From contig JAPOOK010000003.1 of NCBI GenBank assembly GCA_026713485.1, forward strand, positions 1 through 64,000: a DNA stretch of 64,000 nucleotides. The letters are read 5' to 3'. The position numbers were made by a program, and so were the translations under genes. This DNA is from Chloroflexota bacterium. Lineage in GTDB: Bacteria; Chloroflexota; Dehalococcoidia; UBA6926. Shown here in pieces: positions 56,368-64,000 of the stretch; within the stretch, counting starts at the first letter, position 1, and every line of letters starts with the position of its first letter. The notes under the pieces are model-generated. The model searched no databases and was not told where the DNA came from. It saw only the letters and a program-made list of their open reading frames with translations.

Positions 56368-58470
56368 TTAGCCCGCGTCGAACCTGTCGGGGAGCATCGC
56401 TATGCTGGGAACGTCTATCGTGAACTCGTATTCGCCGTTCACCGCCTCGACCTCGTAGGAGCAGCCGTTGAGTCCGTCCCGCCAGACGAAATCGTAAGAA
56501 CGAAGCTCGAAGCTCCCTGGTGCGACAGTTGCAGTGATCCTGTTCGTTATACTAAAGCCGGAGTCTACGGTCGCTTGGAGAAGCAGATCCCCGGAGGACA
56601 GTTCTTCAACCTGGATGGCATCTCTGTATGTATGAGAGAGGATCTCCGCGATGCTGCCGGGGTCGGTGAAGCGGCCCAAATTGGCTACGGCTTTGTCTTT
56701 CACATCATTGCCCGTCCATATAGGCCACGGGGTTTCCGGCAATCTGATTACGTCCGTGTCGTCGTTGTAGAAGCGCATGGCGCCCTTATTGACGTACCTC
56801 TCATACGTACCCCACTCGAGGGGGTACGAGTCGCCATTGTCACAGTTGTTGGAGATCCTGAGTGTGAACCGTGCAGGTGCCGCAATGAGCCGTTGCCAGA
56901 TACCTCTCGCAGTGGCATAGGGGTCGATCGGAGGGTCCAGCAGGTCATCTGCGAACACGACAATCTCTGCGACTTTTGAGATGTGCATTCCCGGCCGTAT
57001 GAGCGGGTGCGAGTACAGCGTCACAAGGTCCCTGTCCATCCTGTTCATCTGGGGGGGTGTCCCCAATCCGACGTTGCCCATGATGCTGCTCAACTGCTTC
57101 CTGTGCACCATGTCAGCCAGCGCATGCAGCGCCTCATGCATGGTTATGCCCTTGGCGCGTAGGAGCTCGCGCCTATCATCCGGGGCGTCGTCGATCTTCC
57201 AGACGGTGAATGAGGCATCCTCGATGACGTTATCCGAGACCGAGTCCTTCCATGCGCAGCCTCCGGAGTCCGTGCAGGATGCAATCTGATCGTTGGGAGG
57301 GATGCCTACATATGCCTTGAGCTGTGCGTCCTTCTTGTCGGTCACCCATTGGAATTCGAGGTTCATCAAGCGAGACAGCTCAGTCAACGTATCACGCAGT
57401 ATGTCAATGTAGAGGTCTTCCCCGGCGGGGTCCGCCCATACCTTGACAGGCTGATCGATCGCCCATTTCCTGACCGTCTCGAGCGCCCAACCCCCGCACC
57501 CCCCGATTCTGTCGCCTTCTGCCTCATAAGTGAACTGCCCCGGGCGATCGCTGAAGCATTCCCAGACATCGCGATCGACGCCGAGGATACGTTCAGGGAC
57601 CTTGAAGACCTGTTGTGGGCCGCCATCGCTGCCCTCGACCCACGCTTGCAGCGTCACCCCCATAGGGACCCGCAAGGGGAGCGTGTGGTCAGTAGGACCG
57701 TAGCCGTCCGGCAATGAGACGGCCGTCTGCTCTCCGCAGTTGGTCAGCAGATCGTTGTGCCTGTAACAGGCTACGGTGACCCGTACAGGATGTGTCCTTG
57801 GTTGATACCCGCTGTTCTCCAATGTCATCGTGGCCTCGACGCTTGCCGTGCCATCCGACCAGTATCCCAATAGACTCGTTCGAACGCCGAGTGCGTAGTC
57901 GAGGGGCTGCTTGGCGGGCACGTCGATCGTCACGTGAAATGCGGCATCGTCCGTCCACGCTTGCTCGCTGCCGATGACACGCAGGAAGCCGATGATGTCG
58001 CTGGCTCCCTGCTGAAGTCTCAACTCCATGCGGATATGTTCGCTGGCTCCAGGGGGAACCTCGTTAAACTCCACGTTTCCCGGACAATCACGGCCATCAG
58101 GGCATACCACGCCGACCTCCACTTGGCTGAAGGGCTGATCGCTCCGGTTTTCCAATCCGAGGACGAGGTGAACGGTCGCGTAGCCATCTGAATCGTAGCT
58201 GCCAATGTTCGTTGACTCGACCGACACTACGAGGACTTCAGGGTCCGGCGTCGGTGTCGGGGAGGGAGTAGGAGAAGAGGTGGGCGAGAAAGTGGCAGTT
58301 GGAGAGGGGCTGGGTGAGAAAGTGGCGGTTGGAGAAGGGCTGGTGGTGTTAGTGCCGGTCGGGGATGGTGCAACTGGCTCATCGGAACACCCGGCTAGCA
58401 GTACAGTCATGAGGATTACGCTACCGATCAGACGAACTGCGGAGGTACGGGACATCATCACCAACATTAC
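56368..58470 (-). CDS. lipoprotein with Thr/Ser/Pro linker and HEXXH (HEALH) metallopeptidase-like motif
   Basis: Signal VILMTVLLAGCSDEP (lipobox), TSPSPTATFSPSPSPTATFSPTSSPTPSPTPTPDPE linker, GITMHEALHALADMVH; start taken near MLVMMSRTSAVRLIG, approximate. Confidence 0.65.
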   Translation of the reverse strand, partial: VMLVMMSRTSAVRLIGSVILMTVLLAGCSDEPVAPSPTGTNTTSPSPTATFSPSPSPTATFSPTSSPTPSPTPTPDPEVLVVSVESTNIGSYDSDGYATVHLVLGLENRSDQPFSQVEVGVVCPDGRDCPGNVEFNEVPPGASEHIRMELRLQQGASDIIGFLRVIGSEQAWTDDAAFHVTIDVPAKQPLDYALGVRTSLLGYWSDGTASVEATMTLENSGYQPRTHPVRVTVACYRHNDLLTNCGEQTAVSLPDGYGPTDHTLPLRVPMGVTLQAWVEGSDGGPQQVFKVPERILGVDRDVWECFSDRPGQFTYEAEGDRIGGCGGWALETVRKWAIDQPVKVWADPAGEDLYIDILRDTLTELSRLMNLEFQWVTDKKDAQLKAYVGIPPNDQIASCTDSGGCAWKDSVSDNVIEDASFTVWKIDDAPDDRRELLRAKGITMHEALHALADMVHRKQLSSIMGNVGLGTPPQMNRMDRDLVTLYSHPLIRPGMHISKVAEIVVFADDLLDPPIDPYATARGIWQRLIAAPARFTLRISNNCDNGDSYPLEWGTYERYVNKGAMRFYNDDTDVIRLPETPWPIWTGNDVKDKAVANLGRFTDPGSIAEILSHTYRDAIQVEELSSGDLLLQATVDSGFSITNRITATVAPGSFELRSYDFVWRDGLNGCSYEVEAVNGEYEFTIDVPSIAMLPDRFDAG
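58286..58345. repeat. 30-bp tandem repeat (2 copies) in the lipoprotein linker
   Basis: GAGAAAGTGGCAGTTGGAGAGGGGCTGGGT / GAGAAAGTGGCGGTTGGAGAAGGGCTGGTG. Confidence 0.8.
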
Positions 58471-58639
58471 GGTGGCAATCCGTAGATTATTGGCCCTTAA
58501 CGTATTACATAATACCACCTGCATCCCCTCTGAATCCCGCACGAAGCCGGCCTCTTCGACTATCCCTCCGCTTGCGCGGTTTCCGTGTCCTGTATGACAC
58601 TACTCGTGAAAGAACTCACAGGGTGGGGGGCCTAGATAT

Positions 58640-59794
58640 ATGAAGATTCACGAATACCAGGCGAAAGAGGTGCTCAAGTCGTTCGGTGTTGCCGTGCCAA
58701 ACGGGCGCGTCGCGAGCACCGCTGATGAGGCGCGTGCCATCGCGGAAGAGCTCGGCGGCAGAGCAGTCGTCAAGGCGCAGGTTCACGCGGGTGGTCGCGG
58801 CAAGGCAGGCGGCGTTAAGGTCGTCGGTAGCCCGGATGAGGCGGCAGAGTTCGCCGCCGGTCTGCTCGGCTCCAACCTCGTCACCGCGCAGACCGGCCCG
58901 CAGGGCGTGCCCGTCAACACCGTTCTCGTTGAGGAGCCCGTCGACATTGCGCAGGAGCTCTACCTGAGTGTGACGGTGGACGGGGCGGCTAAGTCGCCCG
59001 TTATCATCGCCTCAGCTGCGGGCGGCATGGAGATCGAGGAGATCGCCGAGGAGTCGCCTGAGAAGATCACACAGGTCCACATCGATCCGCTAATCGGCTA
59101 CCAGCCGTTCGTTGGTCGTCGTGTCGCGACGGCTCTCGGCCTGGATGCTGCTCTGGCGCGTCCCTTTGGGGCGCTGCTTGGCGGCATCGTCAACGCATTC
59201 CAGAATAAGGACCTCAACCTTGTTGAGATCAACCCGCTCGTCGTCACCGGCGATGGGGCTCTTCTGGCCGCTGACGGCAAGATCGACACCGACGAGAACA
59301 GCCACTTCCGCCATCGTGACCTTGCTGAGCTGCGTGATGCCGACCAGGAGGACCCGCTCGAGCGGAATGCCAATGACAAGGGCGTGCAGTACGTGAAGCT
59401 GGACGGCGACGTTGGCTGCATGGTGAACGGCGCGGGACTTGCGATGGCAACGATGGACGTTATCGCGCAGGTTGGCCACGCGCCCGCCAACTTCCTGGAC
59501 GTTGGCGGCGGCGGCACCGAGGAGCAGGTTGCAGAGGCCTTCAAGATCATCGTCTCAGACCCGGATGTTAAGAAGGTCCTGATCAACGTCTTTGGCGGCA
59601 TCCTGCGCTGTGACGTTCTGGCGAACGGCATCGTCTCCGCCTACAAGGAAGTCGACGTGAACGTCCCCATCATCGTGCGGATGACCGGCACGAACTCTGA
59701 GGAGGGCGCGGAGATCCTGCGCAACTCGGACATCACTGTCGCCGTGGCGGCCGATCTCAACGATGCAGCCACCAAGGTCGCAGAAATCAACTAG
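58640..59794 (+). CDS. sucC: succinyl-CoA synthetase subunit beta
   Basis: MKIHEYQAKEVLKSFGVAVPNGRVA, VKAQVHAGGRGKAGGVK, NLVEINPLVVTGDG, NFLDVGGGGTEEQVAEAFKII. Confidence 0.97.
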   Translation: MKIHEYQAKEVLKSFGVAVPNGRVASTADEARAIAEELGGRAVVKAQVHAGGRGKAGGVKVVGSPDEAAEFAAGLLGSNLVTAQTGPQGVPVNTVLVEEPVDIAQELYLSVTVDGAAKSPVIIASAAGGMEIEEIAEESPEKITQVHIDPLIGYQPFVGRRVATALGLDAALARPFGALLGGIVNAFQNKDLNLVEINPLVVTGDGALLAADGKIDTDENSHFRHRDLAELRDADQEDPLERNANDKGVQYVKLDGDVGCMVNGAGLAMATMDVIAQVGHAPANFLDVGGGGTEEQVAEAFKIIVSDPDVKKVLINVFGGILRCDVLANGIVSAYKEVDVNVPIIVRMTGTNSEEGAEILRNSDITVAVAADLNDAATKVAEIN

Positions 59795-59856
59795 GGTTTT
59801 CCGCGAACGTAATTCAAACTGACAATTCCACAAAAATATTTGGGAGAACTGAATAA

Positions 59857-60747
59857 ATGAGCATTCTTGTTGGCGAAGAGACCCGCGTGCTGGTTCAAGG
59901 CATGAGCGGCCGTGAGGGAACGTTCCAGACCGAGCGGTGCATCGCCTTTGGCACCAATGTCGTGGCGGGCGTGACACCCGGACGCGGCGGCACTACGCAC
60001 ATCGAGCGCCCCATGTATGACTCCGTTCGCGATGCGGTTGAGCAGGAAGGCGCGAATGTGTCCCTCATCTTCGTTCCGGCCGCGTTCGCAACGGACGCGC
60101 TGCTTGAAGCCGCTGACGGCGGTGTCGATTTGATTGTCTGTATCACGGACGGCCTGCCGACGCTGGATATGGCGCAGGTGGCGCAGTACCTGACCAAGAA
60201 AAGCGTACGCCTTATCGGCCCCAACTGCCCCGGTCTGACGAGTGTGGCGGAGAAGCAGAAGGTCGGCATCATTCCCGGCAACATCCACGCGGAGGGCCGC
60301 ATCGGCGTCGTCTCCCGCTCCGGCACGCTGACATATGAGGCCGTTTCGCAGCTGACTGCATTAGGCATCGGGCAGTCCACGTGCGTGGGCGTTGGCGGCG
60401 ATCCCATCATCGGCATGAGGCACCGGGACATCCTTGAGCTATTCGAGAACGATCCGGACACGGACGCAGTCGTGCTCATTGGTGAGATTGGCGGCACGGC
60501 GGAGCAGGAAGCAGCGGACTACATCAAGAATCACATGAGCAAGCCGGTGACGGGGTTCATTGCGGGCGCGACTGCGCCTCCCGGACGCCGCATGGGGCAC
60601 GCGGGCGCAATCATCACGGGCACGGCGGCGACGGCAGAGGCCAAGAAACAGGCCCTGCGAGATGCCGGCTGCTACGTGTCAGACAGCCCGGGACAGATCG
60701 GCATCACCGTTCAGCGCATGTTGACGGAGCGGAGGATTTCCGCCTAG
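59857..60747 (+). CDS. sucD: succinyl-CoA synthetase subunit alpha
   Basis: [67 protein letters not shown]. Confidence 0.97.
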   Translation: MSILVGEETRVLVQGMSGREGTFQTERCIAFGTNVVAGVTPGRGGTTHIERPMYDSVRDAVEQEGANVSLIFVPAAFATDALLEAADGGVDLIVCITDGLPTLDMAQVAQYLTKKSVRLIGPNCPGLTSVAEKQKVGIIPGNIHAEGRIGVVSRSGTLTYEAVSQLTALGIGQSTCVGVGGDPIIGMRHRDILELFENDPDTDAVVLIGEIGGTAEQEAADYIKNHMSKPVTGFIAGATAPPGRRMGHAGAIITGTAATAEAKKQALRDAGCYVSDSPGQIGITVQRMLTERRISA

Positions 60748-60832
60748 TTGGCCGGAACAGCTAACTTTTGCGCAGTGGTATTCGTTACTTAATTCACAAA
60801 CCGGCCTGCTGTTCCTGGAAAACTCTCAACAC

Positions 60833-63511
60833 ATGCTGCTGACCCGCCTCGCGCTGTTTCTTCGGCTTGTCCTGACGCCGTTCGGCGCCGTTATTGCATT
60901 CGTCGAGTCGCTTTTTGAGCGTTACGGCATGATTCCCACCCGTCTTGCTCTGCGCGTGCGGATCATAACGCTCATCCTTCTTCTGGCTCTCATCGTGGGT
61001 GGTATCTGGTCGTACACGCGGCTGCAGGTCGAGTATCTGCCGTCGGTGGATTTCCCTTTGGTCACGGTCGTCACGTTTTACCCGGGGGCGAGCCCCGATA
61101 CCGTCCTTGAGGATGTGACGATTCCGATCGAGAAGATCCTGCAGGAGCAGGAGGACGTAAAACTTGTTCAGTCCACCTCGGCGCTCAATCTGTCGGTCGT
61201 CTCTGCGGAGTTCGCGTTCGGCACGGACACGGCGGCGATTGAGGAGGCCGTGCAGGGGGAGGTTGACCAACTCCAGCTGCCACCACCCGTCGGCACGCCG
61301 AACGTTGGGCGGCTGAACTTTGAACAGTTCCCGGTGCTGCAGGTGTCGGCGAGGAGCAATCTGCCGCCAGAGGAGCTGCAAACGATTGTGGAACGCGACA
61401 TTCTCCCGCGGCTGAGGGAAGTTCCGGGCGTCGAGAGCGCGGACATTCCCGCCAACGCGGGCGGGAAAGGCGTTATCAGCCGGACGAACGGGCAGCCGAG
61501 CCTGACCATCGATGTGGTCAAAGGGGCTGACGACAACACGGTCCAGGTGGTGAACGCCGCGCTTGCGGAGCTGGACGACATCAAGGCGGGGCTGCCGGCC
61601 GACATCCAGTTCACGGAGATTTCCAACCAGGGGCCGGAGATCCAGGATTCCATCGACTCGCTGGGCCGGGAGGTGGCGCTTGGGGCATTCTTGGCCATCC
61701 TGGTGATTCTTGGGTTCCTGCTGAGCGTCCGTCCGACGTTTGTCACAGGTATCTCTATCCCTGCCAGCCTTCTTGCGGGCATCATCGTCATGAACCTACA
61801 GGGGATGAGCCTTAACGTGGTCACGCTTGGCGCTTTAGCCATCGCCGCAGGACGAGTGGTAGATGACTCCATCGTCGTGATGGAGAATATCTATCGACAC
61901 ATCCAGGATGGCGAGGACCGGCTGCACGCCGCGTTTGAAGGTACGAAAGAGGTCGCCCTGCCCATCACCATCGCAACTATGACGACGATTGCCGTCTTTG
62001 CGCCGCTTGGGTTTATCGGCGGCATCGTAAGCGAATTCTTCTTGCCGTTCGCGCTTGTGATTACCTATGCGCTGCTGGCCTCCCTGCTTGTGGCGTTGAC
62101 CGCGGTGCCAGTGCTGGCAAGCCTCCTAATCAAGAGGCACGCGACGGACACGGCTGAGGAGGTTCTTTCCCGGCGAATTATCCGTATCTACACGCCGTTG
62201 ATCACCTGGGCGCTGGGGCATCGGCTTTACACGATCCTCGGCGCAATCCTCCTGTTCGCGGGCAGCATGTCACTGCTCGCCAACATCCCCATCGGATTCC
62301 TGCCGGGGAGCGTGCAGAATGTCCTGAGCATTGAGATAGACACGCCTCCCACCACCAGCCCGGATGTTGTTGCCGGCTATCTGAATGAGGCGGAGGCACA
62401 GCTCGAGGAACTGCGGCTCGCCGGAGACGTTGAGGCGTATACATCGCAAGTTGGTGGCGGCTTCGGGTTCGGCGGGCCGGGCGGCGGCCTGACGACCATC
62501 AACATGTCGGCCCGCTTGGCGGAAGACGTAGACGCGCTGGCGATGTCTGATCGGCTGCAGGAGGCGTTTTCCGGCCCCGACCGCACGGTCTTTATCGAAC
62601 AGGCGCAGGGCGGCGGGCCGCCGGCGGGCGGACTAGAGGTCCGGCTGATCAGCGAGGACTACTTGCGGCTCATCGAGGCGTCCGACAGACTCATTGGCCC
62701 GGTGGCCGAGCTTGACGGCGTCATCAACGTCCGTTCCGATGCCATAGAAATTTCTGGGTCGAACCCACTCGGCGCTGCGTTTATTCCCATCACTCGCATC
62801 GATGGGCGGCGCACGGTGACAATCTCCGGCGTCATCACGGCGCAGGACACGAGGGCTGTGAGCGCAGAGATCGACCGTATAGTCGACGAGGTGGGGCTGC
62901 CGCCGGGTGTGGAGCGCGAGACGGGCGGTGTGTTCAGCGACATCCAAGAGGTCTTCACGCAGATGGTCATCGCCATGGGCATCGGCGCAGTGCTCGTCTA
63001 TGCGGTGATGTTCGTGGCGCAGCGTTCATTCATAACTCCAATGATTATCCTGATCGCCGTGCCGCTGGCGTTCACGGGCGCAATAACCGCATTGTTCCTC
63101 ACCGGACGGGCGCTCAGCCTGCCGGGTCTGATGGGACTGCTGATGCTGATCGGATTGGTCGTCACCAACGCCGTCGTCCTGATCGCCTTTGTGGACCAAG
63201 TGCGGGGACGCGGCGCGCGTATTCGTGACGCACTTATCCAGGGCGGGCAAGCGCGCATCCGCCCCATCCTGATGACGGCGCTGACGACGAGCTTTGTGTT
63301 GCTGCCCCTCGCGCTTGAGGAGGGCCAGTCCAGCGGTATTATCGGCGCGGAGCTGGCCACGGTAATCATCGGCGGCCTGATGACATCCACTGTGCTCACG
63401 CTTGTCGTGATTCCCGTCGTCTACCGCCTCCTGCGGCGAGAGAATCGCGAATTGCCGGACACGCCACTCACAGGGAGGCAAGGCGTCGCCCCGGCGGGCG
63501 GCACTGAGTAA
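60833..63511 (+). CDS. RND-family efflux transporter permease (AcrB/HAE1-like, 892 aa)
   Basis: LQVEYLPSVDFPLVTVVTFYPGASPDTVLEDVTIPIE, GRVVDDSIVVMENIYRHIQDGE, FAPLGFIGGIVSEFFLPFALVITYAL, GLVVTNAVVLIAFVDQ. Confidence 0.93.
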   Translation: MLLTRLALFLRLVLTPFGAVIAFVESLFERYGMIPTRLALRVRIITLILLLALIVGGIWSYTRLQVEYLPSVDFPLVTVVTFYPGASPDTVLEDVTIPIEKILQEQEDVKLVQSTSALNLSVVSAEFAFGTDTAAIEEAVQGEVDQLQLPPPVGTPNVGRLNFEQFPVLQVSARSNLPPEELQTIVERDILPRLREVPGVESADIPANAGGKGVISRTNGQPSLTIDVVKGADDNTVQVVNAALAELDDIKAGLPADIQFTEISNQGPEIQDSIDSLGREVALGAFLAILVILGFLLSVRPTFVTGISIPASLLAGIIVMNLQGMSLNVVTLGALAIAAGRVVDDSIVVMENIYRHIQDGEDRLHAAFEGTKEVALPITIATMTTIAVFAPLGFIGGIVSEFFLPFALVITYALLASLLVALTAVPVLASLLIKRHATDTAEEVLSRRIIRIYTPLITWALGHRLYTILGAILLFAGSMSLLANIPIGFLPGSVQNVLSIEIDTPPTTSPDVVAGYLNEAEAQLEELRLAGDVEAYTSQVGGGFGFGGPGGGLTTINMSARLAEDVDALAMSDRLQEAFSGPDRTVFIEQAQGGGPPAGGLEVRLISEDYLRLIEASDRLIGPVAELDGVINVRSDAIEISGSNPLGAAFIPITRIDGRRTVTISGVITAQDTRAVSAEIDRIVDEVGLPPGVERETGGVFSDIQEVFTQMVIAMGIGAVLVYAVMFVAQRSFITPMIILIAVPLAFTGAITALFLTGRALSLPGLMGLLMLIGLVVTNAVVLIAFVDQVRGRGARIRDALIQGGQARIRPILMTALTTSFVLLPLALEEGQSSGIIGAELATVIIGGLMTSTVLTLVVIPVVYRLLRRENRELPDTPLTGRQGVAPAGGTE

Positions 63512-63517
63512 GACCGC

Positions 63518-64000
63518 TCACCCCTCGCCGAATAGCCCATTCTCCATGTCTTCAGAGTCGGAAACCGGCGGTATCAGCCGGGCGTAGACCTCACGAGGCG
63601 CGAGGTGGCGGCGGAGTCTCGGCGAAAGCAACTCCCATCGCCGCATCCACCATGCTCCTTCTCTAAGTGCCGTCGTGTAGCACCGTGCGGCTTCCAGCCG
63701 TTGTGCCAGGACACCCCGCACATCAATGGTCGTCGTTGGCCGCTGCGACTCCTGTGCGATCCGCAGGGCGTCACGCACGTCGTCCAGGTTCTTTCGCCGC
63801 GTCAACCGTCCGATACGCAGTCCAGCCGCGAGTTGTCGCCGACCAAAGACTGCAGCGTAGAGGCGCGGCGCGGTGACGCCCGTCATCGATCCGACGGCCT
63901 GCAGGGTGGCCGCTCCGGTGAGGATGTGGTTGAGGTTGCCGGTGGCGCCGGTCGCGTCGAAGGTTATGACGACGTCGGGGCGGAGTCCACGGAGTTCGGC
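63518..64000 (-). CDS. PIG-L/LmbE-like deacetylase family protein, C-terminal part (5' end outside window)
   Basis: Frame stays open to the window edge: AELRGLRPDVVITFDATGATGNLNHILTGAATLQAVGSM..., resembling the PIG-L RPDVVxTF..G..GHxDHxx segment. Confidence 0.6.
   Translation of the reverse strand, partial: AELRGLRPDVVITFDATGATGNLNHILTGAATLQAVGSMTGVTAPRLYAAVFGRRQLAAGLRIGRLTRRKNLDDVRDALRIAQESQRPTTTIDVRGVLAQRLEAARCYTTALREGAWWMRRWELLSPRLRRHLAPREVYARLIPPVSDSEDMENGLFGEG

Noticed and set aside
60833-63511. RND pump as a novel truncated type
   Set aside because: 892 aa is short for AcrB-like proteins, but shorter HAE-type RND permeases exist and the core motifs are intact
1-64000. CRISPR array
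   Set aside because: No regularly spaced identical repeats of CRISPR length were seen; the dispersed repeats are scattered singly

Overview
The window is a GC-rich bacterial chromosomal segment. Gene content suggests Chloroflexota, possibly Dehalococcoidia/SAR202-like, but that is inference from recognised genes only. Most of it is ordinary housekeeping sequence: panC, argF, der, plsY, gpsA, dnaN, dnaJ, gyrB, L25, comM-like, cobO/T/S/U, serS, pntA/A2/B, sucC/D, an RND pump and one tRNA-Ser(UGA). The main accessory feature is an intact four-gene minus-strand cassette at about 29.6-33.5 kb. It encodes an HK97-type major capsid protein, a head-tail-connector-like protein, a large Asp-box/beta-propeller plus tail-hub-like protein, and a small OB-fold-like protein. 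No terminase, portal, protease, tape measure, integrase or lysis gene is visible nearby. The cassette is divergent from a translationally coupled TPR/membrane/TPR operon, and a 22-bp operator-like palindrome lies between the two. Other points worth checking: a VapB antitoxin with an apparently duplicated toxin-binding arm; serS with a probable AUU start codon; an intergenic region with three 17-bp iteron-like repeats and an 11-bp inverted repeat; two DnaA-box-like 9-mers upstream of dnaN; several dispersed inverted-repeat families; a GyrB with acidic/proline-rich inserts; an orphan HigA antitoxin; and a secreted HEXXH lipoprotein. No homology search or computation was run; calls rest on recognising protein motifs and reading the sequence.
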